Source: Aotearoamyces nothofagi
Lineage: Eukaryota > Ascomycota > Leotiomycetes > Leotiales > Tympanidaceae
Assembly: GCA_015345905.1 (NCBI GenBank)
Contig: JADDTR010000005.1
Coordinates: 248,001-312,000 of the forward strand
Direction: 5' to 3'
Length of the DNA: 64,000 bases
In this document: piece by piece, positions 37,612-50,167 of the stretch
Layout: each line of letters begins with the position of its first letter
Numbering within the stretch: position 1 is the first letter of the stretch
Position numbers and translations under genes: made by a program
The notes under the pieces: model-generated
Seen by the model: only the letters and a program-made list of their open reading frames with translations
Database searches by the model: none
What the model was told of the DNA's origin: nothing

Positions 37612-40440
37612 ATGGACCTGGCAGAAGCCCCAAGTGCTCGTAAGCGCAGCAGGCCTTTACAGCAACAGCTTAATGACTCTTCTCCAATGTCTAGCGCTGT
37701 AGCGATTTCTGCGGCCAAGAGACGTAAGCTCAACACTTACGGCTCATCACCATCGACTCCAAAGGCCTTGCAGGCACTGAAAAGTGCCTTTGGTGGAGTC
37801 TTTGGACTTGGAAGGCCAAAAGAGAACATCCCTGACCGGGCCTCTCCCGAGACGGACGAGCAGCATGCGGATGCTGCTGAGGATGCGGTATCGGCCGCTG
37901 ACGAACTCGATGCTGAAGTCACACAAGACGATAAAGATGACGAACTCAATGGCGGTCCACGAAGAACGAAAAATACAGTCGAACAGTCTTGGAGAGCATC
38001 ATCGGACGAGGCGATTTCTGGCCCCACAACTAAACGAAAGCGAGAACGACCACACAGCACAATTATCACGAGTGGTGCTACACTCAAACACGATGAACTC
38101 AGCATGGATGTTGATTTGGTGGACGGAGATGAAGTTGGTACGAAGGGAACAACTAGGAAGCGCAAGCTCAAGCAACCTAGCAAAGTTTTAACGGAAGAGA
38201 TGGAAGATTCCATTGTTGTAGATACGCGGGAAGATTCAGCTGATACGAGCATCTTGTCGGAGGGTACTGGCCGCTCTAGTGGTAGGCAAATACGTAAACC
38301 TAGACGCTATTCAAATGAGATGGTGAAGACAGCAAAGCTAGGGCCGAAGAGTATCTTGACGCCTATTTCAAAGAGGCAAGAGAAGCTAAAAAAGAATGTC
38401 GTTTTTGAAGTTGGGAATTTCGATGCAGGCGAATCAGACCTTGGATTTAAGGACATTCCAAAAGAAAAGGATGTTTCACAGCAACCCGTGATACAGAAGC
38501 GCGGGCGAGGACGACCAAGGAAAAATCCGGTGCTTGAGATGCCCAAGGAAACAGGCGGCCGTAGGGCTGATGAATTTACACCCGAGACGAATGGCCATGT
38601 TCATGCAGCGGGCAAAGCACTAGTACAGCCAGCAAAGAAGAAGCGAGGGAAGCAGGAGAAGAACTGGATACCCGAAGAGCTTACACTAGCTGCTGAGGAA
38701 TTCGACGACTCTGAAGTAGATGATAGCGTATGTGCGATTTGTGGTGGTGGAGAATCCGAGGAACCAAACGAGATCATTTTATGCGACAATTGTGATCTTG
38801 CCGTTCATCAGGAGTGTTACAATGTACCTGTCATTCCTGAAGGTGACTGGCTCTGTAGAGACTGCCGCCCGGACGATGATGATGATATACTGGAAGTCGA
38901 TGTAGAGACGATCGTAGAACCTGTTCTCGACATCGGGAAGTCAAACGCCCCTGATATCGATGGGCTCGATAATCATCTTCGAATAGCGCAGAGGCTTTTA
39001 CTAGATAAGCTAACAGGGCGACAGCGACTGAAGCTACAAGGATTGGATGATGAATACCAAAAGGTACACCAGGTAGTGGAGCAGACTGTATTAGCTGGAG
39101 AAGGGAACTCAATGCTCGTGATGGGTGCTAGGGGCTGCGGGAAAACAACCGTAAGTAACCAACACAATTATTGTGGATTTTGCTAATACAATACAGCTTG
39201 TTGAGATGGTAATATCTGATCTTTCGGCCGAACACCGAGAGAATTTCCATGTTGTCAGGCTCAATGGATTCATACATACAGACGACAAGCTAGCTCTACG
39301 AGAGATCTGGAGGCAGCTCGGACGCGAGATGGAAGTCGAGGATGACTTGACGTCCAAGACGAACAACTACGCCGACACCTTGACCTCCCTTCTAGCATTA
39401 TTATCGCATCCTTCAGAAATCTCTGCTGCCCATGCAGATCATACTGCTAAATCGGTAATCTTCATTATGGATGAGTTCGACCTATTTGCATCACATCCAC
39501 GTCAGACCCTGCTTTATAATCTTTTCGATATTGCACAGGCTCGGAAGGCCCCTATTGCTGTCCTTGGCCTCACAACAAAGATAGACGTGGTGGAGAGTCT
39601 TGAAAAACGTGTCAAGAGTCGTTTTAGTCATCGATATGTGCATCTGCCTTTGCCGCGAAATCTACCTGCTTACTGGGAGATATGCAAGCAAGGGCTCGTT
39701 CTTGACATGAACGAGCTGGCTGAGGAAGAGTTTGACCCCGGACTTGGTGGACAAGACGAGTTTCTCCGGTACTGGAGCTCAATGATCGATGTAAGTCGTT
39801 ACTTCTTTAGTGCACTTTTTTTCCTAGTTCTAACATCTCGTAGGACCTCTACCATAAAGACACACTCTTCAAGACACATCTCCAAACTCTCTTCTACCGC
39901 TCGAAATCTGTCCCTGCATTCTTCATATCCTGCATCCTTCCAATCGCTAACCTGACCCCGAACTCCCTCCCTCTCACGTCCTCGTCATTTTTCCTCCCCA
40001 GCATTCTGTCGTTCTCACCTCCAGACTCTAAACTCCACCTCCTGCAAGGCCTTGCTGAGCTCGATCTCGCCCTACTCATCTCAGCCGCCCGCCTCGATAT
40101 TGTTCTTGATACAGATACCTGCAACTTCGCCATGGCGTACGACGAGTACAGCTCCTTGACGTCAAAACATAAGATCCAGACTAGCAGCACCGGCGTTGCT
40201 GCCTTAGGTGCCGGGGCGAAGGTTTGGGGAAAGGAGGTCGCGATGGGTGCATGGGAGCGACTCATTGAGTGCGAACTGCTAGTCCCAGCGAGTATGGGAG
40301 GCGGCGCCATAGCCGGGATGGGAAATGGAGGTCTTGCTAGAGAAGGCAAGATGTGGAAAGTCGATGTGGGACTAGAAGAAATCCCATCTAGTGTGCAAGG
40401 CCTAAGTACGGTTATGACCAGATGGTGCAGGGAGATTTGA
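37612..40440 (+). CDS. ORC4: Origin recognition complex subunit 4 with AT-hook and PHD finger (about 909 aa)
   Basis: Exons 37612-39150, 39197-39790 and 39844-40440; introns 46 and 53 bp, phases close. The start is ATG at 37612 ([13 protein letters not shown]). The first 310 residues are disordered and charged, with an AT-hook ([11 protein letters not shown]) near residue 300. A C4HC3 PHD finger follows near 370-420 ([34 protein letters not shown]). Then the AAA+ core: Walker [10 protein letters not shown] and Walker B FIMDEFD, RNGFIHTD-like ORC4 blocks ([19 protein letters not shown]), sensor region [21 protein letters not shown] and the winged-helix C-terminus. ORC4 helps ORC bind origins and load MCM. 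S. pombe Orc4 binds DNA through many AT-hooks; one clear hook is seen here. The PHD finger suggests chromatin reading. Confidence 0.95.
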
Positions 40441-40909
40441 TTGAATGGCTGATATGAAACGATAAATACCACTATATACGAAATGAAAGAAATGAATATC
40501 TGAAGCGCCCTCTGCTAAAACAGGGATATCGAATAGTGAAATGTTATATCCGTTCACGTGTATTTGCGAACAATAGTGTTGCATTTAAATGCGTAGAAGC
40601 TGGTCACTTGATCTATGCTAATATAGACCTTGGTTTCTAAATTCCTGTTGCCATGCATATATATCTATTCGTTGGGATGCTATAGCCTGATGCTGAATTC
40701 TCGTGACGCCATGATATGCAAATGCTGCTGTATATACGGCCATATTTCATCTCCGATATGCGTCTGGCCTTTCGTGGGATTTATGTTCCAGCCTTTGTCA
40801 TAACCCATTGCATAGGTTGTAAATAACTGCATCACTCTTATTACACTTGGTGGCAGGGTTTTATGATCGTCTAGCTGTCTCTTTGGGCAGTGGTATTTCC
40901 CTCATAGTC
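40441..40909. other. Intergenic between convergent genes
   Basis: 3' flanks of ORC4 and the GH76 gene; no gene seen. Confidence 0.5.
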
Positions 40910-42558
40910 TCATAGTGCATTTTCTACCAATGCTATAACCAGCATAGCAGCAGCAGCAGCAGATGAAGCAATGCTTATGCTCTTTCCAGCCGCGCCTTTC
41001 TTCGTCGGCTCGGCAGTTGCAGTGGGTACCGACGCAGGCACTATAGTAGTCGTCGATGCCATCCCACTACTCAAATGCACGTCGTCGCTCGTAATCGGTG
41101 GGCTGGTACTATTAATCAACAATCCTGTGATTAGCTCCATCGCACTGATCTCTTGTCCTACTCCAAACGTGCCATCCCAGCCACCAACCCACCATCTTGT
41201 GCCACACGTCGTTCTATCAGTACCGCCAGAGCATGCGTCGGCTGCAGCTGTCGCGGAAGTTGTGAGAAGGGTACTGATAGCACCGGCTGTGAAGGGTGCT
41301 AGCTGGGTAGTTGCCCACATGAAGCGGGCGAGGTATGCTTTGAATGACAACTGGTCATCGTCACAGGTATTAACACCCTCACAGGCTTCTTCCCACATGA
41401 CATTCGTAGCATTTTTGAAAGGCGAAAAGAAGACTGCGCTAGCCTCCAAGAAACCTCTTGTTCGTTCTTGCCAGATTGCTGACCCATTCGTATAGTTGTA
41501 GAGGACGGCTGAGCCATACATGTAGATGCCGTTGTTGTAGGTCCACTGGATATGATCAACTTCGGAACAATTTAAAAGGTCATTTGTGCCGTCATAAACA
41601 TTGTATTCGTCGTCAATCAGTCCGATCGCCACGCTCCATTCGTAGGATTTCACTGCCCAATCAAGATATGTGCTGTTGCCAGTATATCTCGCAAGGCGGG
41701 CAGAGAGCTGAAAGAAAGCTCCATTGGAGACAGAGTTCTTGTAGTCGTATCCAGCATTGTAGGTAAAGATTTGCCACTTTAAGCCCCCACCACACGATGT
41801 GTTATCCCATCGCACTACCTGTGTATTCCACAGATTTATTGTTAATTGTAACCAGCTGGGTGTCGGAGATGGTGGATTCGGTAGGTTGTGCTCTACTGCG
41901 GACATTGTAGCGAAGCCCCAGAAAGCCCTTGATGTTTGGAACATATGTCAGCGACTACTTGGACTTGGATGGTAATTAGTCACGCGCCATGGATATGGAA
42001 CGCCTAACTCCCATGGCAAGCCTCACTTATCGGTGATCTAATCTGCAGTCCTGGACGCTGGGAGTTACGTACTGGTCATCGTTGCCTTCATCTTTGTAAT
42101 GCAAAGGTACCATAAAATCATAGTCGGTGCCAGCTTGGGAGATCAATGCTTGTGTGGTGACATTGTTATAGGTTGAGTCATTTGTATAGTGATAGTATTC
42201 AATCATGGCCCCCCACATTGCTCCGGCTTCCCACCAATAGTATGGGGCTGGCAAAACAGCAATTGTTGCTGGAGTATCGGTGACATTGCCAGTATAGTAC
42301 TTCATCAAGCCGTATGCCAAAATGCTAGAGGCATTCTTGATGGAAGCTAAGAGATGGTCAGCGAGAAATCATGAGCTATGGAAATGAACAAAGAGCTTGC
42401 CAGTTATCAATGGGGCTTTTGTATCCTCAGGACCTTCGATCGCAGATAGTGGTAGGAAGAAGCATACCGGTACTACTTAAATCAAGCTCTAGAGCATCTG
42501 TAAGCTTTGATACAGCGACAAGCAAGCCAACGCCGAGGCCTCCAAATGTGGTCCTCAT
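40910..42558 (-). CDS. GH76 mannan endo-1,6-alpha-mannosidase, Dfg5/Dcw1 type (about 460 aa)
   Basis: Exons 42558-42468, 42346-42073 and 41927-40910; introns 121 and 145 bp, GT-AG, phases close. Dfg5/Dcw1 proteins cross-link GPI-anchored mannoproteins to the fungal wall. Visible are a hydrophobic signal (GGLGVGLLVAVSKLTDA), YYWWEAGAMWGAMIEYYHYT, the active-site Asp pair in KDEGNDDQAFWGF, TYNNGIYMYGSA, TYNAGYDYKNSVSNGAFFQL, and many N-glycosylation sequons. A Thr/Ser/Pro-rich linker ends in a hydrophobic tail (ASSAAAAAMLVIALVENAL) suited to GPI attachment. Exon 3 start rests on the in-phase CAAG acceptor that restores NDDQAFWGF. Confidence 0.93.
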
Positions 42559-44969
42559 CGTGAAGAGGGAACGTGTTTCAGGGCCGAACACCGTTCACTG
42601 TCACCCTCTTTCTCATTCAGTAACATCCAGGCAATTCATCAAAGGCCAAGTTTAGTTTTCTACGGACGCGAAGTGTAAAGCGCATCGAAACAATGTCGTT
42701 GTTTTCTTCGTCAACAGGTTTCCTAATCGGGTTACATCTAAGATCTTCAGGGATGCTCGTGTTGATAGCTGAACTATGTCATCATACATAGCAGGAACAA
42801 GCCGCTGTAGTAGGTACAGCGAGTCAGCAAGCGAGACAGCATACGCCTCGCTGAAGACGGAGCCCCAACGAAACAACACCCAAACAAACTCACGGAACAA
42901 TGGAACAATGCTTTAGAAGCGCCCGCGCCGCCTTTCTAGGGCAGAAAAGGCGTCTGATGGGCGATGTATTGTACTGTACAGTAGGGTTAGACGACAGACT
43001 GGGCATTTTTTGTCTGAGGATTTCAGAGTATCCCCGGCTTCTTCTACTACTACTGCTGGCCCTTTTTTCCACCACGAGACTCTCCTCTTACCATTGCATT
43101 ACTCTGTCGATAATAGGCCTATCTGCTTCGATAAACACGCGGACCGAAGAAGATACAGCCAAGCTTCCACTCCAGACCTCGGTAGCGAAGTAGGTCCAGA
43201 CAGACCTCCAGGCTCTTGCTGGAAGGCTCTACACCGGCGGGAAGGCTGTAAAGGAAGACCTGCATGAGTAACTGCCTCGCGCGACGAGGTACAGCATTGC
43301 CAGTCCACCTTCGAGGAAAGCTGGAGCCCTACAAGTGTGAGTCGTGTAGTGATTTTGAGAGTCCTGTATTTTGAGAAGTTGGTATAGTCTAAACTCCCTC
43401 GAAACTCTACTTCCAAGATTATCTCCAGACAAGGAAACACGTATAGCCAGCCTTTCTCATCTTCACAAGCCGGTTCAATATTAAGATCGCTCACCCTTAG
43501 ATGACATGTTCTCTTCCTATATTGCCTTGTAAGTAGAGGTGCCAGCGTTGGAGGACGAAATAACAACCATACTATTTACAATTTGGCAGAACTATATAAT
43601 CAACTTAGCAGGCGTCAATAATGTTCATTGGCCGTCAGACCATGGATGGTAATGGTACCCTAATCTGAGTACACTCAAATCGCTATGTGTATACAGCATT
43701 TGGGGATTTCAGAAGCCACTGAAGGAGCATTGCAAATGGTACTCGATGTTTACAGTGTATAATTAAGGCTGACATGAGGACATAAACATCTACTATAGCA
43801 CTATTTACGCATATACTCCCAAAGCTTTACCCGCCGGTCATTGTGGAACAGGCTATGGCCTATAAGTTTCATTGAACCGCGATTGGTCGGGTTGTTGGCG
43901 TATTATTGGTAGCTATGCAAATCCGATGATGATTGAGCCATTTTCTGTATGTTGCTATCTATCTATTCTGATTATCAGCTATCTCTAGTCTCCTAAAAGA
44001 AAATAGGCTATTTGATAGACTTATTCAATAAGATTTGGATTTCTCAAGGAAGCTAGCAGTACTCCTGCAAGTACGAGGACCAAAAGAAAAAGCCGAATTA
44101 TTCCTTTTCCTTAGCCTCCTTTTATTTCTGCAGTCTATATATTGTTGCAAGCCATGCATGCACGCTCTGCCACTTGGAGTAACAACATAGGTCGTTCGCA
44201 GATAGAGGTGGAGGTACTGTTGCCTATTATGACGGCTCTTAGAGCCGAAATTCTTATATAGGCTTCTTGCATATTTGTTTCTGTAAGCGTACCATCAAGT
44301 CGTTTTATTTGCTGTGGGTACTAGTATCGGCTGATCAATTTCCATCTCCACGTCCAAAGCGTGAGCTTTGCATAGCGTGAGCTTTGCATACGGGAAGATA
44401 CATAGTTCGAGGTAAGTTGGATACCCTCGCTGGGTCGACGATAGCTACGGCCCAACTAATACATAATGCCCCGGAGTCCTCATCCATTCACATTATCTAT
44501 ATGCGGCTTGGTCTGATTCCAGACCTTCTTCCCGCATAACCCCCACACATCACGAGATGGATTGTGACTGCCAACTGGCTTTGCATATTGTCACCTTCAA
44601 ACCCACCTGCATCGCAGAGGTTGATTTTCACAATTCAACGCAATCCAATGTAAACCCAGTTTTTGTTTACCTTTTCTGAAAATTTTGCCGGCTCTGTCGT
44701 GGGTGACTCTTTTGTGGGAGCGTCAATTGGGCAACGAGGATTTTGAGGATGACCTGCATATGCCGACAGCCTCACTTTCCCCGCCCGGGGAAGATATTTC
44801 GATTTAAAGGCGGATTTCTGATTTCCTAACCACCCAAAGCACTCTCGTCGCCCTCTCTATACTGTGTCCCTTTAACACAAATTTAGTATTTGCACATACG
44901 CTGCCATACGTTAAAGGTTATTAGAAGAAGAGAACTTTCAAGGCGAGCATCGATCCCAGCCTTGACATC
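42559..44969. other. Intergenic, gene-free
   Basis: No supported gene in 2.4 kb between divergent genes. A 155-codon minus-strand frame (43099-43566) lacks protein-like features. A 16-bp unit is tandemly duplicated at 44359-44390. The region next to 44970 has a TTTAAA box near 44810, and CT-rich sequence near 44850, likely core promoter. Confidence 0.5.
44359..44390. repeat. Perfect 2 x 16-bp tandem duplication
   Basis: GCGTGAGCTTTGCATA is repeated twice without mismatch. The first copy overlaps a small inverted repeat AAAGC-GTGA-GCTTT. About 600 bp upstream of the proline-rich gene. Confidence 0.8.
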
Positions 44970-47938
44970 ATGGATGCCAAAGCTACAAACGGTGTTTTCA
45001 CTTTTGTGAAGGACATTGCCCGCTTTGGGGAAGATCTCTCTCGCATCTGGCAGAATTATGTTCTCCTGGAATCGAGCACCAGAGCCGGCTTCAAGAAGAC
45101 CTTTCGCTATCTCACTACCACCACCACCACTTTAAAGCAGCTCTCTACTCTCCTTAGCCAGGAGTGCGAGTCACGTCTTAGATACATTCAAGGTTCGTTG
45201 CTCAACGACGATGGTCTCGAGTATGTCCAGGTCCTTGCGGAGGAGTGCTCAGTCGCCATGGAGAAAGCCAGGGCCATAATCAATGGTGATGATCCACGTA
45301 GCGGTGCCTATTCTGTAAAATTCTGGAAGAGCATCGTCTCAACCGACGGCAATGGACTGAAAACATTTGTACCCCCAAAATTGGACGAGACGGAGCTACT
45401 TCGGAAACTTACGGCTGCTGATTCTTATTGTGCGAGTAAACTTCTCAAGGACGCTGCCGATCGTTTGGAGACATTGCAGTTTCGGTTGCTCCTGGTTGTA
45501 CACGTTGTGACTGTCCGTGATATGGTAAATAAGCTGTGAGTCTTCGCTCTGTTTAGAAGTTTACTTGCTTATGTTATGGGCAGGCCATCTGGTAATTCTG
45601 ATCTTCAAAGCATCGTCGAATACCACGTCCGCATCCGTCGTGTCGTTGAAATGCTTGGCATCGCGCCCCAAAAGGGCAAAGTGTACAACGACAGGGGCAA
45701 GCAGGATAAACGTAACTTCTCGACTGACTCCTGCGTTTCGTCTGATGACGGCGGTAGTGATGATAGTGGAGTGTTTAGGAGAGTTAGAAATCCAAAGCCA
45801 AAGCCATATAATCTGCCGCCCCCACCCCCTGTGCAGAGAGGCCCTCCACCACCACCGCCAACGGGATGGTGTAGACCACTTTCCACTCCACCGCCTCCTG
45901 TCATTAAGGCCGGTTGTGACCTACGAGGCCCTCCACCACCACCACCGCCTGCTGAATGGATTGGACAGCCGCCACCACAATCTCGGCTCTCTGTTGAAAG
46001 CATAGTTGATAAGGTAAAGCGATGTTTCTAGATATAGTGTATATAGGTGCTAACGGGACATGTAAGACATTTCCTCCGGTATACACAAAGACAGAAAGAC
46101 CTATAGTATCCAAGGGTTTCAAGCATGAGCCTGTTTGCGAAGTTAAGTCAGTATCAGCAGAGACAACAGGAAAGACAGCCTATCCTGATGAAAAACCTCA
46201 CGTCTCAGAGGAAGGCTCAAAGGGAGATGAAAAGAAGCAAGAACTTCCTGCTCCAAGCAAGACAGAGTAAGTAACATCTAGCTCAGTCCTTACTATTCTC
46301 ACTGACCACATTCACAGGCCTGCTGATGGTCGCCTCATGAAATCAAGTGGTTTCCTAGTGAAAATCAGAAGTTTTTTCCGCACCAAATCCTCCCGTGAAG
46401 CCGAAATGAAGAGCGCACTTGCCTCCTCGTCCGCTTCACTCTCCGCCTTCATTGTGCAACACGAAGAATGCCGACAAGTACCCCACTCAGCATTCCATTC
46501 CCTAGAGTATACGCACATGCGAGCCATTCTATCCCAGCTCCATGATAACACTTGGTTCAAGACATTCTCCGACCTCACTGATCAAGAACATTCAACCCTC
46601 GCAAATGAAGTCCTAGCCAAGCATCCTTCTCCTAAAGATCCTCTCAAGAACATCGCGCGAGAGCTCGTAGTGTTGAAGGTCTTGCAGAAGAACCGATTTA
46701 ATGCTTGGATGCGCATCCTAGAGGGCTGTTCTAGTGACAGTAACTTTTACTTCCCTCAACATGCCAACTTCCGCATCATCCTCGCAATCGTCCGTGAGAA
46801 AGAACTCCCCGTAGAAACCCCCAAACCACCCCAAGCTGAAAAGTTGGCATCTCCTATTCATCCAATTGAGCACTACGAGCCACCCCGCGTCCCCCGCCCA
46901 CCCCTAGGCATGATGGGATCCAAAATCATGGACCTTAGCGAACCAAGCATCACTCCTCCATTCAACAAAAACCCTCCATTCCCGCGCCCTAGAAGCCCAC
47001 CATCGTCTTCCACCTTTCAAAACCGCTTCACTAGCAGCAGCTTCCCAACCCCGTCTAGCACGCACTCTGATATCACCCCTCTCGGCCCTCTCAGCCCTAG
47101 CGCTGCGCTTACCGCCCTCCAATCCTTTAGTGCATTTACAATACGGCCTGAACCGCCACAGCAACACCCATCCCCCTTTACAACCATGATGGTGGACGGA
47201 AATGGGAACAAGTGGGCTCGATGCGTCGTGACACGCGAAATGGAAACGATGCCCATTCTCCTACAGCGGATCCGCGAGTTTGAAACCCGTGGGAAAAGTA
47301 TTGTTGATATGAAGATGCAGCTTTCGGAGCCGCAAGCCACACAAATCAACCGGATTATGGACGAATTGGTAGCGTTTGACAGTGATAGGCGATTCGTGTA
47401 TAGTCTCGCCGAAATGAGCATGATGAATCGTGGCCGTGGATTAGTTGGGCACTTTAGTGGTTGTGCCATGGTGGTAAATGTGGATATCATTCACATTATC
47501 GTGAAGAGGGAACTGAGAGAAGGCTTCAAGCCTGTCGACGTATATAATCAACTCATGCGCCCACCACCCCCTCCACCAATGATTCAATACAACCCACCAC
47601 CGCGGGGTGAGACAACCATAATCAATGACTTCAAGCCAAAACGAGGAGTGCAGAGACGAGTCAGTTGTAGTGGGAGTGAAAGTAGCGATAGTAGTAGTGA
47701 TGAATCTAGTGTACTGTCAGGGGCGACACGGAGGTCAGGCAGAAATCGGACGGTGAGAAGGAGGGATGTTGACAGTGAGAGCGACAGCGACGAGGAGAGA
47801 ATGAACCCGAGGTGGAAAGGCAGGAAGGATCCTTCGCTTGTGCTTTTGGAGAAGGGACTTAAGGGGAAGGATGTAGTGCAAGTGCTGTTGGAGAGGTGGA
47901 CGCCGATGATGGGGAAGGGGAAGGAGGTTGAGAAGTAA
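44970..47938 (+). CDS. Large proline-rich protein of unknown function (about 938 aa)
   Basis: Four exons: 44970-45535, 45584-46013, 46067-46266 and 46318-47938; all GT-AG, phases close. The N-terminal ~220 residues are helical and conserved-looking (FVKDIARFGEDLSRIWQNYV, later IVEYHVRIRRVVEMLGIAP). Residues ~270-330 contain several polyproline runs (PPPPPVQRGPPPPPPTGW) able to bind SH3, WW or profilin partners. A basic junction (KSSGFLVKIRSFFRTKSS) opens a second helical domain with HNTWFKTFSD-like and LKNIARELVVLKVLQKNRF blocks. After a second Pro/Ser linker, a compact domain (WARCVVTREMETMPILLQRI, RIMDELVAFDSD) ends in an acidic-serine and basic tail. I recognise no catalytic motif. The two polyPro linkers suggest a scaffold, perhaps cytoskeletal; that is inference. 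Confidence 0.8.
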
Positions 47939-48517
47939 TGGTAGCAAGCGTTTTGGATATCCTTCATATTGAGAACCATTCTTATGGCTAATGGTTCTGT
48001 TGACTTCTTGAGGTTCTTGACGTTCTTGCGTCTGTTGTCATGAACTTGTTTGTAATCTCTTAGCTTATTAACCAAATCCAATTCTTCTAAGGAAAAAAGA
48101 TCTATCAAGGTGGGAAGTAGTGCTGCATAAAAAGAAACACAACCTGATCTAATCGGGAAGAAAGGTATTGCAAATGCCAAAATCCGGCTGCATGTTATAT
48201 CATATCCTCCGATAGTCAACCCAAATTTGAGCTCTTAAGAGGCTTAGGTTAGATAGACCTCTGGGGTTTTCTCTCAAGTTAGTATATACAGTAAGAGCCA
48301 TGCTACCAGCCGAGCCTTGGAATGTCAAGAAAAAGGGTGAGCATCAATTCCAGTTCCTCTTTACGGCGAGGCGTTTATTATATAGGTAGGCACTTACGAG
48401 GAAAATCAATCGTCGTTTACTCTCAAACTCGTTAACGCGAATCGCGTCGTCCTATTAAGTTGATCACGTGTCGACGCGTCAACTCCACCATCTTCTTCCA
48501 CTATAGCATCCATCGCC
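47939..48517. promoter_or_regulatory. Promoter of the Rad55-like gene, MluI-box cluster
   Basis: Gene-free. Three ACGCG-type cores lie close to the start: ACGCGA (48435-48440), TCGCGT (48442-48447, same core inverted), and ACGCGTCA (48474-48481). A CACGTG box is at 48465-48470. These are G1/S-type (MBF) and E-box motifs respectively. Confidence 0.5.
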
Positions 48518-50167
48518 ATGGACTACCACTCCCTGCATGGACAAGACATCTCAAACTTCTCATCACAATCCCCACGTAAGGCCCTCGAAATTCCCCGGCG
48601 TTTGCGATCCACAAGTACTGAGGATTCTAGATCGCATGCCCACAGTCTCCGCTGCACAGGCGCTACAAGACCTGCAGTCACTGTCTGGACGAAGCATCTC
48701 AACTGGGTTGAGGCATCTGGATTTTGCATTACAGAACAAAGATGTTCCGGTTGCATTGGAGATAGAGAGTCTTGGGGCAGGAGGGGGGGTACTGAAAGGG
48801 CAGGTTACAGAGGTCTATGGACCGCCTGGAGTGGGGAAGACGGCTCTGGCGTAAGTTGTGCTGTATAACAAGTAGATAATTTTGCTCATTGGCATTGTCA
48901 GGTTACAGCTGGCTGCGAGCGCTTTGGCTACTGGCGGTCATGTGGTTTGGGTTGGTAAGTTTATCACGGACCGTTTCGTTTACACTTTCGTTTGCCCTGT
49001 TTGGGATATCAAGGAATGAACGTCCCCTGAATTCTCATCTATCGGGTTACTTGTTTCTACTATGCAAACACTTTCTATCAGAAGCATATGAACTGCTTTC
49101 ATCTTCTTTGTGTATGCCTGATCTCATAAAGACAAAGCTTACTCTATACCAGATGCCGCGAATGCTCTCCCAGGCCGACGGCTTCTACAATTCCTCTCAT
49201 TTTTACTTGATTCTCAAGATACAGCATCGGAAGCAGGAAAATCGCATTCAATCACAGATGTTCTCTCAAACCTAACGCATTTTACAACACCAACTCTTGC
49301 TCACCTTATCGCTCTCTTATGCAATACCACAGCCTCCTTCCCATCGCCATCCACAAGCCTCATAGTGATCGATTCTCTCTCCACTCTGATCGCTACGAAC
49401 TATCCTCGATATGTCGACACATCTACACCTCGAAAGCCGGGTGCAGGTAAGCAATCTCTTCCTTCCTACAACACATCTAATCGTCCTCAGCACCCAAACA
49501 TAATCCTCAACAATGGGCAGCAACACGCAAATGGGCACTCCTCCAGTACCTAATATCCAGTCTTCAAAAGCTAGCTACCATCCGCAACATCGCAATTGTG
49601 ATTCTCAATCAATGCGCAACAAAGATGCAATATAACTCTAGAGCAGTACTCGTCCCATCAATAGCATCCGCCGCGTGGGACGCGGGTATAGCATCCAGAC
49701 TTGTGATATTTCGGGATTGGGGATGGGATGAGAAGGAGGTAAGGTTTGTGGGCGTAATGAAAGCTGCTGGAGTGACTGTCGGCGGAAAGGGGGGAGTTGG
49801 GAAAGTTGTTGCGTTTACGATTCGAGATGTACGTCTACTTCCTTGCCCTCCTCTACTGCCAGACCGGCTAACGACTGAGCAGAGAGGACTTGAAGAAGTG
49901 CTAGTTGCCGCTACTGATGAAATTCCTACGGCGAATATCGTCGTGACACCACTAAGGTCACGGAAAAGAAAGGCAGATGAGATTAGAGATAGTGAAGAAG
50001 AAGACGACCTTGAAGGTTCGGATGAGGATTACGGATGGGCTGAAGAAGATGATGGCGATCTACCACATCCACCTCCGCAATGGCAGGGCAGCGAGGATAT
50101 TCTGGTGCCAGGGGCTGAAGAGTTGGAAGAAGCGAGCGGGGATGATGAGGAAGGGGATGTGGACTAG
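48518..50167 (+). CDS. RecA-family recombinational repair ATPase, Rad55/Rhp55-like (about 415 aa)
   Basis: Exons 48518-48575, 48631-48850, 48902-48954, 49153-49446, 49491-49828 and 49883-50167; GT-AG throughout, phases close. The start at 48518 has a strong GCCATGG context and gives MDYHSLHGQDIS then HRMPTVSAAQALQDLQSL; a second ATG at 48537 would read through the first intron and is less likely. Walker A is GPPGVGKTA, followed by LQLAASALATGGHVVWVDAAN. Walker B is SLIVIDSLSTLI, with CATKMQYNSRAVLVPS and KVVAFTIRD-like C-terminal core strands. The C-terminal ~75 residues are basic then highly acidic. Rad55-type paralogues assist Rad51 filament assembly. Its exact paralogue class (Rad55 versus other Rad51 paralogues) is inferred. 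Confidence 0.85.

Noticed and set aside
43099-43566. 155-codon minus-strand frame in the 2.4-kb intergenic region
   Set aside because: No protein-like pattern, no splice context, no recognisable motif.
45605-46003. 132-codon Gly-rich minus-strand frame
   Set aside because: Antisense shadow of the polyproline exon.
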